From assembly GCA_025965795.1 (NCBI GenBank), contig JAOPWH010000229.1, positions 1 through 40,561 on the forward strand: a DNA stretch of 40,561 bases, in the 5' to 3' direction. Position 1 is the stretch's first letter. Every line of letters begins with the position of its first letter. The notes under the pieces are model-generated. The model ran no database searches. It saw only the letters and a program-made list of their open reading frames with translations, and had not been told where the DNA came from. This stretch comes from Blastococcus sp. GTDB taxonomy: Bacteria > Actinomycetota > Actinomycetes > Mycobacteriales > Geodermatophilaceae. A program made the translations under genes and the position numbers. Positions 16,389 to 25,355 of this stretch are shown piece after piece.

Positions 16389-17342
16389 TCAGTCAGACGC
16401 CGTCGCCACGCGGGCGCGCGGATCGATCGCGCTCACCGCGAGGTCGACGACGAGGTTGATGACGACGTAGCTGAGGCCGATCAGGACGATCGCGCCCTGG
16501 ACGACCGGGATGTTCTTGGTCGTGATCGAGGTGGCGAGGAAACTGCCCAGCCCGGCGCGTCCGAAGATCACCTCGGTGACTGCGGCGCCGGTGAGGATGT
16601 TCCCGAACTGCAGCCCGATCATCGTGACTGCCGGGATCGAGGAGTTGCGGAACACGTGCCGGAGGAGGATGCGGCTCTCCGAGCAGCCGCGCGCCCTGGC
16701 CGACTTGACGTACTCCGAGCGGTATTCCTCGATCACCCGCCCGCGGATGAGGCGCGTCAGGATGGCCGCGTATCCCCATCCCAGGGATATGGCCGGCACG
16801 ATCAGCGCGAGGAGGCTGCCGTCGTCGATCGCCGGCACCCAGCCGAGCTGGATGCCGAACACGAGCACGAGGAGAAGGGCCAGGAAGAAGTACGGAACGG
16901 CGACGCCGATGAACGAGACGGCGCGGGACAGGTGGTCGAGCACGGAGCCCGGGCGGATGCCGGCGACCAGACCGAGCGGTACGCCGGTGATGATGGCCAC
17001 GAGCATGGCCCCCCCGGTGAGCTGCAGGGTGCTCGGCGTCCGGGAGAGCAGCTCCTGCGCGACCGGGCTGCTGGTGACGTACGACGTCCCGAGATCTCCG
17101 TGCAGCAACTGTCCGATGAAGGTGACGTACTGCTGCCACAGCGGCTTGGTCAGCCCGAGATGCTCACGAAGCGCCTGAACCTGCTCGGGGCTGGCGTTGG
17201 ATCCGAAGAGCATGGCGCGTGCAGGGTCGCCCGGCACGAGGTGGATGAGGACGAAGGCGATGGCGGTGATGCCGATCATCACCGGCACCGACGCCACGAG
17301 GCGGCGGAAGACAAACGCTATGGCCACGCGTAGACCCTTCAC
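16389..17342 (-). CDS. Peptide ABC transporter permease, DppB type
   Basis: The 317-residue protein has six predicted helices, the N-terminal FVLIHLVPGDPARAMLF segment and HLGLTKPLWQQYVTFIGQLL of DppB/OppB permeases, and a coupling loop EYVKSARARGCSESRILLRHVFRN (about residues 205-228). The annotated start is GTG 17342; GTG 17327 (residue 6) has a better ribosome site (AAGGG) and may be the true one. It follows the Lrp-type regulator by 49 nt on the same strand and precedes the DppC-type permease. With that permease it forms the membrane channel of the importer. Confidence 0.93.
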   Translation of the reverse strand: MKGLRVAIAFVFRRLVASVPVMIGITAIAFVLIHLVPGDPARAMLFGSNASPEQVQALREHLGLTKPLWQQYVTFIGQLLHGDLGTSYVTSSPVAQELLSRTPSTLQLTGGAMLVAIITGVPLGLVAGIRPGSVLDHLSRAVSFIGVAVPYFFLALLLVLVFGIQLGWVPAIDDGSLLALIVPAISLGWGYAAILTRLIRGRVIEEYRSEYVKSARARGCSESRILLRHVFRNSSIPAVTMIGLQFGNILTGAAVTEVIFGRAGLGSFLATSITTKNIPVVQGAIVLIGLSYVVINLVVDLAVSAIDPRARVATASD

Positions 17343-17391
17343 TGAACGCTATGTTGCGCGACACTATGCAAGTTGGAGGCCGAAAATGCAC

Positions 17392-18486
17392 CTACCTGCG
17401 GCGAAGTTGGCGGAATCCTTCACGAGCAGGCTCATGTGGGGCAGAAACTGACTCCGGTCGAGCGTGCTCCCGACACCGGTCCCAGATGTTGATGGGGACG
17501 ACGCCGATCGCCCGCCCTTCCTGTCCGACGAGGCGGCCGATCCGCTTCACCGTCCGCAGCACGATCAGCCGGTCCACGATGTGGACCTGAGGCAGCTGAC
17601 GGGCAATCGTGAGCTCGAATCGGTGCACTTCTTCGACCGTGCGCAGCCAGGCGCAGACGACCATGCTGGGAGCTGAGGACACCGTCGCGCACAGCCGTAC
17701 CTGGCGCAGTCTGGTCAGTTGGCGCGCCGTCTCGGGGAGGCCGTCCACCGGCGCGTCGGCCCACAGGTAGACCTGCACGGGGTAGCCGGAGAGCTCCGCG
17801 GCCATGTCGGTCCTGGGGCGCAGGATGCCGGATTCGAACAGGCGGCTCACCTGTCGCCGGACGGTCGTAGGGCTCGACCCGGTCGCGTCGGCCAGGTCGG
17901 CGTAGGAAGCGCGCCCGTCGATGGTCAGCAGGCGGGCGATCTCGCGCAGATCCGACGTCATCTCGACCGATCGGGTCAGCTCCCGTGCCGGAGCGGCCGG
18001 TTCCGGCCGCTCGAGGATGCGCCGGGCGCGGTCGTCCAGCGTGCTGAGCCTCCAGTTGGAGCCCTCGGTGTAGAGCTTCGTCGAGATGCGGGCCCGCGTG
18101 CGCAGGACGTTGTCCATGCTGCCCAGATGGTCCAGCAGGTAGTGCGACAGCGTGGCGAGGTCCACGGCCGCCACGGTGAGCAGGATGTCCGCGCTGCCGG
18201 TCGTGATCTCCACCGTCAGCACGAGCTCGTGCCGGGCCAGCTCTGCGGCAACGGCGGTCCGCTTGGCCGGCGTGCAGTCGATCTCCACGTAGGCCAGGCA
18301 CTGCTCGGCACGGTGGGCCATGCCGGGGGCGGCCGTCACCCACGCGGTCCCGTCCTCCGTGATCCGGCGCCACCGCCGCGCGGCCGTCACGCCACTCATG
18401 CCGAGCGCCTCGCTGACGTCGGCCCACGAGGCGCGGGGAGATATCTGCAGAGCTGAGATGAGGCGCTGGTCGTCTTCGGTGAGCAT
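17392..18486 (-). CDS. Double Lrp/AsnC-family transcriptional regulator
   Basis: The 364-residue protein contains two Lrp/AsnC units in tandem. Each has a winged helix-turn-helix (LTEDDQRLISALQISPRASW... at the start; SVEMTSDLREIARLLTIDGR then ASYADLADATGSSPTTVRR near 172-210) followed by a RAM-like ligand domain. Single Lrp proteins are about 150 residues, so this is a fused duplication, a form found in several actinobacteria. Lrp/AsnC proteins sense amino acids. Its place as first gene before the permeases, and divergent from the M20 hydrolase, makes it the likely local regulator of both arms. The shared 117-bp region 18487-18603 would hold its site, though I see no clear operator palindrome there. 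Confidence 0.88.
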   Translation of the reverse strand: MLTEDDQRLISALQISPRASWADVSEALGMSGVTAARRWRRITEDGTAWVTAAPGMAHRAEQCLAYVEIDCTPAKRTAVAAELARHELVLTVEITTGSADILLTVAAVDLATLSHYLLDHLGSMDNVLRTRARISTKLYTEGSNWRLSTLDDRARRILERPEPAAPARELTRSVEMTSDLREIARLLTIDGRASYADLADATGSSPTTVRRQVSRLFESGILRPRTDMAAELSGYPVQVYLWADAPVDGLPETARQLTRLRQVRLCATVSSAPSMVVCAWLRTVEEVHRFELTIARQLPQVHIVDRLIVLRTVKRIGRLVGQEGRAIGVVPINIWDRCREHARPESVSAPHEPAREGFRQLRRR

Positions 18487-18559
18487 GACCGATTCTTACA
18501 TCAACGGACGATTTTCTGGTGGATCTGTCGATCTTCCTTTCCGCCGGACAGCCGGTTCC

Positions 18560-18565
18560 TACACT
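18560..18565 (+). promoter_or_regulatory. Candidate -10 element (TACACT) for the M20 hydrolase operon
   Basis: TACACT at 18560-18565 fits the actinobacterial TANNNT -10 pattern and lies 38 nt before the TTG start. The -35 region upstream (TTTCCG-like) is weak. This is a guess from position and pattern only. Confidence 0.3.
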
Positions 18566-18603
18566 CCCGGACAACGCCGAGCGATCGAGGGGCACCGAGG
18601 ACA

Positions 18604-19845
18604 TTGCGCGATCTAGCTGAGCTCACTGCGGACATCGTCGACCTCCGCCACCATCTGCACCGCCACCCCGAGGTCGGGTTGGACCTGCCGCGCACGCAGG
18701 AGGCGGTCCTGGCCGCGCTCGAGGGGCTGGACCTGGAGCTGACGCTAGGAGAGCGGCTCACGTCGATCACCGGCGTGCTCCGCGGCCGCGGTGCCGGTCG
18801 CGCCGTCCTGCTGCGCGCCGACATGGACGCGTTGCCGGTCCAGGAGCGCTCGGGCGTGGAGTTCAGCAGCCAGATCGACGGTGTCATGCACGCCTGCGGC
18901 CACGACATGCACATGGCCATGCTGGTAGGGGCAGCGCGCTTGCTCTCCGAGCGGCGGGACGAGCTCGACGGCGACGTCGTCCTCATGTTCCAGCCCGGCG
19001 AGGAGGGTTGGGACGGCGCCGGCGCGATGATCGAGGAAGGTGTGCTTGCCGCCGCCGGCCCCACCGTCGGCGCTGCCTACGGTATGCACGTCCTGTCCAA
19101 CAGCGTCCCCCGCGATGTCTTCACGACCCGCGGCGGCACCATGATGGCCTCCAGCGGGCGTCTCACCGTGACCGTGCATGGCCGCGGGGGCCACGGATCG
19201 GCCCCCCATCAGGGCCGGGATCCGATCGTGGCCGCCGCCGAGATGATCACCTCGCTGCAGGCGATGGTGACCCGGCGCTTCGACGTCTTCGATCCGGTGG
19301 TCATCACGGTAGGCACGGTTCACGCGGGCACCCGGAACAACATCATTCCGGAGACCGCCAGCTTCGAGGGGACCGTGCGAACGTTCTCCACCGCCACCGC
19401 CGACCTCGTCGGGCCGCTGGCTGTGGCCGTCTGCGAAGGCATCGCGATCGCCCACGGCGTCGAGGTGGAGGCGCAGTACGTGTCGGAGTACCCGGCGACG
19501 ATCAACGATCCCGTGCACGCCGGGTTCGTGGCAGATGTGGTCTCCGAGTTGTTCGGTGAAGAGCGCTACCGCCCCATGGTGGTGCCGCAGCCCGGTTCGG
19601 AGGACTTCTCGCGGGTGCTCCAGGCCGTGCCGGGCAGCTATCTGATGGTGGGAGCCTCGCTCAGCGAGGACCCCGAGCAGGCCCCGGCCAACCACAGCCC
19701 CTTGGCCACCTTCGACGACGGCGTGCTGATCTCCGGCGCTGTCCTCCACACCGAACTCGCCATCCGAGCGCTCGGCACCCTCGCCGGCGCCGAGACCGCT
19801 GCCGCGACTGCCGCCACATCCGGCACAGCCGGCCCATCCCACTGA
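18604..19845 (+). CDS. M20D-family amidohydrolase (N-acyl-amino-acid or peptide hydrolase)
   Basis: The 413-residue product is a metal-dependent amidohydrolase of the hippurate hydrolase/IAA-amino acid hydrolase type, which removes acyl groups from N-acyl amino acids. Motifs: LRHHLHRHPEVG at 14-25, RADMDALPV, HACGHDMHM (96-104; Cys98 and His100 are metal ligands), FQPGEEG (129-135) and EDFS near 335. It begins at TTG 18604, six bases behind GAGG. No signal peptide, so it is cytoplasmic and acts after import. It is first in the plus-strand series, 31 nt before the binding-protein gene. Exact substrate unknown; family members also cleave dipeptides. Confidence 0.9.
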   Translation: MRDLAELTADIVDLRHHLHRHPEVGLDLPRTQEAVLAALEGLDLELTLGERLTSITGVLRGRGAGRAVLLRADMDALPVQERSGVEFSSQIDGVMHACGHDMHMAMLVGAARLLSERRDELDGDVVLMFQPGEEGWDGAGAMIEEGVLAAAGPTVGAAYGMHVLSNSVPRDVFTTRGGTMMASSGRLTVTVHGRGGHGSAPHQGRDPIVAAAEMITSLQAMVTRRFDVFDPVVITVGTVHAGTRNNIIPETASFEGTVRTFSTATADLVGPLAVAVCEGIAIAHGVEVEAQYVSEYPATINDPVHAGFVADVVSELFGEERYRPMVVPQPGSEDFSRVLQAVPGSYLMVGASLSEDPEQAPANHSPLATFDDGVLISGAVLHTELAIRALGTLAGAETAAATAATSGTAGPSH

Positions 19846-19876
19846 TCCACGTCGTCACTCGAGAGGTAGATAGACC

Positions 19877-21535
19877 ATGAGGAACACCCTGACCGGTTCG
19901 CCTGCCCGCAGGGGCGGCCCCGGCCGCCGCTCCCGACTCCGGATGGGCGCCACGGCACTCGCCGGGCTGGCCATCAGCTCGTTGGTCGCCGCCTGTGGTG
20001 GGGCTGCTCCCACGACGGAGAGCGGAACGAAGGCGCTCTCGGTGGGCATCTTCCAGGAGCCCGATTCGCTCGATCCTGCGGCGACGGGCCTCGCCATGTC
20101 GTCGATGATGATCTCGCACGTCTTCGACCCGATGGTCTGGTACCTACCCGACGAGAACGGTGAGAACCAGTTCTACCCGGGACTCGCCAAGAGCTGGGAG
20201 GTGTCGGAGGACTCCACCGTCTACACCTTCCACCTCAGGGACGACGTCAAGTTCCACGACGGGACCCCTCTCGACGCGACCGCCGTCCAGGCGACGTTCG
20301 ACCACATCGTCGATCCGGAAACCCGTTCCCGCTCGGCCATCGGCGCGCTCGGTCCGTACAAGGAGACCCGTGTGGTCGACGAGTACACAGCTGAGATCGT
20401 GTTCAGCCAGCCGTACGCGGCCTTCCTGCGCGAGATGACGACTCCGCTGTTCGGTATCCAGTCCCCGACCGCACTCAAGAAGTACGGCGCCGACGCCGCC
20501 AGTCATCCGACCGGAACCGGCCCTTTCAAGTTCGTCGAGTACGTCGCGCAGGACCACGTCAGCATGGAGCGCTATGCCGATTACGCCTGGGGACCGGAAG
20601 TCTTCGGTGATCCGGGTCCCGCGAAGCTCGAGAAGCTCGACTTCAAGATCCTTCTGGACACCAACGCCCGCGCCAACGCCCTGCGCGGTGGTCAGATCCA
20701 GGTCGCGATGAATCTCGACCCGGACACCATCCAGACCATCCAGGCCGGCAAGGACTTCACCCACTACGACGTGCCGTCGAGCGGGCACCCGTACGGCTTC
20801 CCGATCAACGTGGCCGCGGGTCCCACCGATGACCTGCGGGTCCGCCAGGCGATCCTGCACGCCGTCGATCAGGACGAGCTCAACAAGACCGTGCTGCACG
20901 GTGCGTACACCCCCGCGCACAACTTCCTCACGCCGAGCACGCCGGGCTACGTCAAGGCCAACGACGACATGTACGCCTACGACCCGGACAAGGCCCGTGC
21001 CCTGCTCGACGAGGCGGGATGGGTCGCCGGCGCGGACGGCACGCGCACCAAGAACGGCGAGCCGCTGAGCCTCAAGTTCCTCATCCAGTCGGCCAACGGT
21101 TTCGAACTGCCCACGCAGTACGTCGTGGACGCCCTCAAGCAGGTGGGCTTCACCTCGACGACGGAATCGCAGCCCTTCACCACTGCGATGGCGTCCTACA
21201 ACGAAGGTGTCCAGAACATGTCGGCCATCTTCTACTACGACGTCGACCCGAACCTGATGAGCAGCCTGGTCACCAGCGGGCAGATCGAGTCGGGCTTCAA
21301 CTGGGCGCACTACGACAACCCGGAGATCGACAAGGCCATCACCGAGGCGAATGCCATCGTCGACCCGGATGCCCGCACGGCTGCCTACGAGAAGATCACC
21401 ACGACGCTCATGCAGGACGCGATCTTCCTGCCGCTGTGGAACGTCAGCGGGATCTACTCGGCGGCGAAGAACCTCCAGGACATCCACTTCGGGGCGTCGG
21501 GCTACTCCCTGTTCCACACGGCGCACTTCGCCTGA
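19877..21535 (+). CDS. Peptide ABC transporter substrate-binding lipoprotein (SBP family 5)
   Basis: The 552-residue lipoprotein captures the solute outside the cell for the permeases encoded at 15348 and 16389. The export signal has a basic region with twin arginines (GRRSRLRMG) and lipobox LVAAC (Cys40), so Tat export is possible. The mature part shows the family-5 layout: SVGIFQEPDSLDPAATG, LAKSWEVSEDSTVYTFHLRD and DDVKFHDGTPLDA near 125-137, TGTGPFKFVEY about 210, and LRVRQAILHAVDQDEL about 315. The length is typical. The ribosome site GAGAGG precedes ATG 19877. Binding proteins of this family take peptides but also glutathione, nickel or opines, so the ligand is open. Confidence 0.94.
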   Translation: MRNTLTGSPARRGGPGRRSRLRMGATALAGLAISSLVAACGGAAPTTESGTKALSVGIFQEPDSLDPAATGLAMSSMMISHVFDPMVWYLPDENGENQFYPGLAKSWEVSEDSTVYTFHLRDDVKFHDGTPLDATAVQATFDHIVDPETRSRSAIGALGPYKETRVVDEYTAEIVFSQPYAAFLREMTTPLFGIQSPTALKKYGADAASHPTGTGPFKFVEYVAQDHVSMERYADYAWGPEVFGDPGPAKLEKLDFKILLDTNARANALRGGQIQVAMNLDPDTIQTIQAGKDFTHYDVPSSGHPYGFPINVAAGPTDDLRVRQAILHAVDQDELNKTVLHGAYTPAHNFLTPSTPGYVKANDDMYAYDPDKARALLDEAGWVAGADGTRTKNGEPLSLKFLIQSANGFELPTQYVVDALKQVGFTSTTESQPFTTAMASYNEGVQNMSAIFYYDVDPNLMSSLVTSGQIESGFNWAHYDNPEIDKAITEANAIVDPDARTAAYEKITTTLMQDAIFLPLWNVSGIYSAAKNLQDIHFGASGYSLFHTAHFA

Positions 21536-21552
21536 GGACGGGACACATCTCG

Positions 21553-22293
21553 ATGATCTTCGACATGCACATGCACATCGAGGACAGCGCCGTCCTCGGA
21601 TGGCAGATGTCGGCAGAGGACTGCATCCGGGCGATGGACGCTGCGGGAGTTCAGGCGGCGGCGGTGATGACCTTGACCGATCTGCCGGGGCTCAATCCCC
21701 GTGGTCTGGAGCTCATCGCTGAGGCCTGCGCTGCCTTCCCCGACAGGCTGCACGGGTTCCTGCGGCTCAACCCGGCGCTGCTGGAGGAGTCGAAGCGGCT
21801 GCTCACGATGGCGGTGACAGAGCTGGGCTTCCGCGGGCTCAAGCAACACCCGGTGTCGACGCTCCAGCATCCCGGCGGGGCGGCGACGATCGAACTCGTC
21901 CGCCACGCCGGGGAGCTGGGCGTGCCCACCTTGTTCCACTGCGGGGACGAGCCCCTGAGCACGCCGCTGTCGATCGCGGAAACCGCGGCGGCCTGTCCCG
22001 ACTCCGTCGTCATCCTCGGCCACATGGGTGGCTACTTCCACGTGGACGAGGCGATCGACGTGGCGGAGCAGTTCCCCAACGTGGTGCTGGAGACCTCCGC
22101 GATGCCCTACCCGGAGAAGATCCGCGAGGCAGTACAGCGGCTGGGGCCGGAGCGGGTCGTGTTCGGCAGCGACGGACCGGTCAGCTCGCCGGTGCTGGAA
22201 CGGCACAAGGTGGTCATCGCCTCACTCGGCGAGGAGGCCGCCGGCCTCGTGCTCGGCGGCAACGCCGAGCGGCTGCTGGGGGTGGCGGCGTGA
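21553..22293 (+). CDS. Amidohydrolase-2 family metal-dependent hydrolase
   Basis: The 246-residue TIM-barrel protein carries the metal-binding set of the amidohydrolase-2 group: His6 and His8 (FDMHMH), His129 (FHCGDEP), His157 (LGHMGG) and Asp207 (FGSDGP). It is on the short side for the family (about 250-330). Family members hydrolyse or decarboxylate small carboxylated compounds; nothing here fixes the substrate. It starts at ATG 21553, 17 nt after the binding-protein gene, with no clear ribosome site of its own (GGACAC only), and its stop overlaps the GTG of a paralogue (GTGA). Confidence 0.85.
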   Translation: MIFDMHMHIEDSAVLGWQMSAEDCIRAMDAAGVQAAAVMTLTDLPGLNPRGLELIAEACAAFPDRLHGFLRLNPALLEESKRLLTMAVTELGFRGLKQHPVSTLQHPGGAATIELVRHAGELGVPTLFHCGDEPLSTPLSIAETAAACPDSVVILGHMGGYFHVDEAIDVAEQFPNVVLETSAMPYPEKIREAVQRLGPERVVFGSDGPVSSPVLERHKVVIASLGEEAAGLVLGGNAERLLGVAA

Positions 22294-23033
22294 CCGTCGA
22301 CGGACTGATCCATCTGGGGGCTTCCCACTTCGGCTCTGCGCTGGAGGTCCAGGCGGCGCTGGCGGACATGGACGCGGTGGGGACTTCCGTGGCGGTCGCC
22401 GCCCCCGTGCACCCGCGGGGAGCCGACTTCACCGCGGCCAACAAGGCGGTGGCCCAGGCCTGCGCAGGGTCGGGCGGGCGGTTGGTGCCGCTGGCGCGGG
22501 TCGACCCGTGGGACGTGGCGGCCGCCGTGGCCGAGCTGGGCCGCGCCGTGGCCGGTGGGGCGCGGGGACTGTTCCTTCATCCGGCGGAGGAGCACTTCCG
22601 GATCAACGACGACCGAGTGCGGCCCGTGGTGGAGGCGGCCGCCGAGCTGGGGGTACCGGTCGTCGTGGCCGCGGGGTTCCATCTGTACTCCGAACCACTG
22701 CAGCTGGGTCGCGCCGCGCAGTGGGCTCCGGGGAACCCGTTCGTCCTCACCAATGGCGGCCAGTTCAACATCTCGGGGATGGCGCAGTTCGACGCCGAGC
22801 TGGCGCTCGGCAACGACAACGTGCTGGTGCAGACCAGCGGCATGTACCGGGAGGACTTCCTCGAGCGCGTCGTCGCCACCTTCGGACCCGAGCGGCTGAT
22901 GTTCGCCAGCGCCGCGCCGGTGTTCACAATGGCCTACGAGCGGGCCCGGGTCGACCTCGCTCACTTCGGGGACGAAGAGCGCGATCTCATCCTCGACGGC
23001 AACGCCCGCCGCGTGTTCGGGGTGCCGGCGTGA
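22290..23033 (+). CDS. Amidohydrolase-2-like protein lacking metal ligands (probable pseudoenzyme)
   Basis: The 247-residue product has the same length and fold pattern as the gene before it, and both end in G-N-A-x-R-x-(F/L)-G-V-x-A. The catalytic residues are gone: aligning the two, His6 becomes Leu, His129 becomes Ala127 (VPVVVAAG), His157 becomes Asn155 (LTNGGQF) and Asp207 becomes Ala208 (FASAAPV). Only the equivalent of His8 remains. It cannot bind metal in the usual way, so it is likely a structural or regulatory partner of the active paralogue, although a new activity is possible. GTG 22290 overlaps the upstream stop and its own stop overlaps the next GTG. Confidence 0.8.
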   Translation: MTVDGLIHLGASHFGSALEVQAALADMDAVGTSVAVAAPVHPRGADFTAANKAVAQACAGSGGRLVPLARVDPWDVAAAVAELGRAVAGGARGLFLHPAEEHFRINDDRVRPVVEAAAELGVPVVVAAGFHLYSEPLQLGRAAQWAPGNPFVLTNGGQFNISGMAQFDAELALGNDNVLVQTSGMYREDFLERVVATFGPERLMFASAAPVFTMAYERARVDLAHFGDEERDLILDGNARRVFGVPA

Positions 23034-23809
23034 CCCGGGCTTCCGGGTTCGCGCCTGACGCCTTGGCCGGCCGGACGGCTCTGGTCACCGGCGCTGCCAG
23101 CGGAATCGGCGCCGCCATCGCCGTCGCCTACGCCGAGGCCGGGGCGAGGTTGGCGCTGGCCGACCGCGCGCCGGTCCGGCACCTCGAGGAGGTGCGCGCA
23201 TTGTGTGCCCGCACGGGTGCCGAGGTGGTGGCTGTGCACGCCGACGTCTCCGACGAGGCGGAGGTGGAGCGGATGTTCGCCGAGGTGAGCGGGCAGCTGG
23301 GGCCCATCGACGTGCTCGTCGCCAACGCCGGCATCCTCACCGAGTCCCCGGTCGTCGACATGCCGGTCACGATGTTCGACACGATGATCGCGGTCAACCT
23401 GCGCAGCGTCTTCCTGTGTAGCCGGGCTGCGTTGCCCGCGATGGTCGACGGTGGCTTCGGCCGCATCATCAACGTCGCCTCCCAGGTCGGGCAGCGCGGC
23501 GGCGCGGGGCTCGCGCACTACGCGGCGGCCAAGGCCGGTGTCATCGGTTTCACGAAGTCCCTCGCCCGCGAGCTCGCCGGCACGGGGGTCACCGCGAACT
23601 GCATCGCGCCCGGGCCGATCAACACTCCTCTCGGCGGCAGCCTCTCGGAGGAGTGGATCGCCTCGCTCATGTCTGCGCTGCCGTTGAAGCGCTCCGGCGA
23701 GCCGTTCGAGGTCGCGCCGACCGCCGTCCTGCTGGCCAGCGACCCGGGCGGCAACCTGTACACGGGCGCCACCTTGGGGCCGAACAGTGGGGACGTGATG
23801 TTCTCGTGA
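23030..23809 (+). CDS. Short-chain dehydrogenase/reductase (SDR)
   Basis: The 259-residue classical SDR oxidises or reduces a hydroxyl/keto group with NAD(P). Visible are the Rossmann motif TGAASGIG (20-27), an Asp at the end of strand 2 (LALADRAP), which favours NAD, NAG in VLVANAGIL, catalytic Ser in INVASQVG, and the YxxxK pair in HYAAAKAG. The start GTG 23030 overlaps the previous stop by 4 nt, and its own stop overlaps the next gene's GTG. The frame is open for about 1 kb upstream, but that part shadows the amidohydrolase pair. Substrate unknown. Confidence 0.9.
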   Translation: MTRASGFAPDALAGRTALVTGAASGIGAAIAVAYAEAGARLALADRAPVRHLEEVRALCARTGAEVVAVHADVSDEAEVERMFAEVSGQLGPIDVLVANAGILTESPVVDMPVTMFDTMIAVNLRSVFLCSRAALPAMVDGGFGRIINVASQVGQRGGAGLAHYAAAKAGVIGFTKSLARELAGTGVTANCIAPGPINTPLGGSLSEEWIASLMSALPLKRSGEPFEVAPTAVLLASDPGGNLYTGATLGPNSGDVMFS

Positions 23810-25155
23810 TCGCCTCGCGCGAGGAGACGTCATCGCCTGGCGGGCCGCCCGGGAACGGCGGTGGGACCGTGACCGGGCCGGGGGCCGCGGACCTCCTCCG
23901 CGACCTGGCCGGCACGGGACGCGACCTTCGGCGTGGCGGGTTTTCCCGGCACATGTTCACCGATGCCGAGATGGCGCTCCGGGAGTGGTTCGTCGCGGAG
24001 GCATCGGCGCGCGGGCTGTCGGTGGAGGTCGACCGGAACGCCAATCTCTGGGCGTGGTGGGTGCCCGCCGACGTCGGGCTCACGGAGCGTGCGGTCGTCA
24101 CCGGGTCGCACCTCGATTCCGTGCCGGGCGGCGGGGCCTTCGACGGACCGCTGGGCGTGGTGTCCGCCCTGCGGGCGGTGGACCTGCTGCGGGCCGCCGG
24201 CGTCCGGCCGCGGCGTCCACTGGGGCTGGTCGTCTTCGCGGAGGAGGAGGGCGGCCGTTTCGGCGTGCCGTGCCTGGGATCGCGCCTGCTGGCAGGATCG
24301 ACCTCGCGCGCGGAGGCCCTGGCTCTGCGCGACCTGGACGGCGTGTCACTCGCCGAGGCGGCGGCACGCGTCGGCCTGGACGCCTCGCGGATCGGGCCCG
24401 ATCCCGAACGCATGGACCGCATCGGGTGCTTCGTGGAGTTGCACGTCGAGCAAGGGCGGGGGCTGGTCGACCTCGGGGAACCCCTTGCGGTGGCGTCCTC
24501 GGTGCTCGCCAACGGTCGCTGGGGATTCCGGTTCACCGGCGAAGGAAACCACGCAGGCGCGACACCGATGGACTCCCGAGCCGATCCGCTGCTGCCGGCG
24601 GCGCACGTCGTCCTGGCCGCCCGTCGCGTGGCCGCCGCAGGAGACTCGCTCCGGGCCACGGTCGGCAAGCTGATTCCCCGCCCGGGAGGCACCAACGTGG
24701 TGGCCTCGTCAGCCGACCTGTGGCTCGATGCCCGCGGCCCCGATATGCAGCGAACACGGCGCATGGTCGAGGAGATCACCACTGCCGCGCGGGAGGCCGC
24801 CGAGGTCGAGGGCTGCGGACTGGAGGTGCGCCAAGAGGCGGCGAACACCGAGGTCCACTTCGACGCGGTTCTGCGAGACCAGATCCGTGACCTCCTCACG
24901 AGTCGGGAGGCGCAGGCGCGTACCGGATCCCGAGACGTGCCCCTGCTCGCCACAGGAGCCGGTCACGATGCGGCCGTCCTCGCTGCAGCGCCCGGCGGGC
25001 GTCCTGTCCCGACCGCGATGCTGTTCGTCCGCAACCCGACCGGGGTGTCACATTCGCCGGCCGAGCACGCTGAGGACGACGACTGTGAGCGTGGCGCGGC
25101 CGCGCTGGCGCTCGTCCTGGGACGGCTGCTGGTCGAAGGTGCGCAACCGTCGTGA
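23806..25155 (+). CDS. M20-family N-carbamoyl-amino-acid/allantoate-type amidohydrolase
   Basis: The 449-residue product belongs to the Zn-dependent hydantoinase/carbamoylase group (HyuC, AllC, beta-ureidopropionase). Diagnostic stretches are TGSHLDSVPGGGAFDGPLGV (His and Asp metal ligands), VFAEEEGGRFG (Glu pair), ELHVEQG, the lid-domain GEGNHAGATPMDSRADP and, near the end, ATGAGHDAAVLA and GVSHSPAEH. These enzymes release ammonia and CO2 from N-carbamoyl amino acids or ureides. GTG 23806 overlaps the SDR stop; GTG 23869 is an alternative start that would remove a Gly/Pro-rich 21-residue leader. It closes the four-gene overlap chain. Confidence 0.88.
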   Translation: MIASREETSSPGGPPGNGGGTVTGPGAADLLRDLAGTGRDLRRGGFSRHMFTDAEMALREWFVAEASARGLSVEVDRNANLWAWWVPADVGLTERAVVTGSHLDSVPGGGAFDGPLGVVSALRAVDLLRAAGVRPRRPLGLVVFAEEEGGRFGVPCLGSRLLAGSTSRAEALALRDLDGVSLAEAAARVGLDASRIGPDPERMDRIGCFVELHVEQGRGLVDLGEPLAVASSVLANGRWGFRFTGEGNHAGATPMDSRADPLLPAAHVVLAARRVAAAGDSLRATVGKLIPRPGGTNVVASSADLWLDARGPDMQRTRRMVEEITTAAREAAEVEGCGLEVRQEAANTEVHFDAVLRDQIRDLLTSREAQARTGSRDVPLLATGAGHDAAVLAAAPGGRPVPTAMLFVRNPTGVSHSPAEHAEDDDCERGAAALALVLGRLLVEGAQPS

Positions 25156-25249
25156 CTTCTTCTGGGCCCACACGGCCGGAAGCGCGGTCCTTCAGTGGGC
25201 GATCACACGTACTGCTCGAGTGGCGGTAGGCGGGTGCGCGCGGCAGTTC

Positions 25250-25267
25250 ACGTCGGCGCGCCGACGT
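25250..25267. promoter_or_regulatory. 18-bp perfect palindrome nested in a larger inverted repeat
   Basis: ACGTCGGCG followed by CGCCGACGT is a perfect palindrome. It sits between an outer inverted pair GGCGGTAG (25222-25229) and CTACCGCC (25270-25277). It lies about 90 bp before the next translated start, in the 200-bp gap between two gene groups, so it may be an operator for the second group or a terminator of the first. Confidence 0.45.
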
Positions 25268-25355
25268 CCCTACCGCCCCGCGGACGGGTCCGGCGGGCAG
25301 CGAGCGCGAAGTCACGTCCGATGTATCAGCAGGCGACCAGCCGGGAGAGGACATC

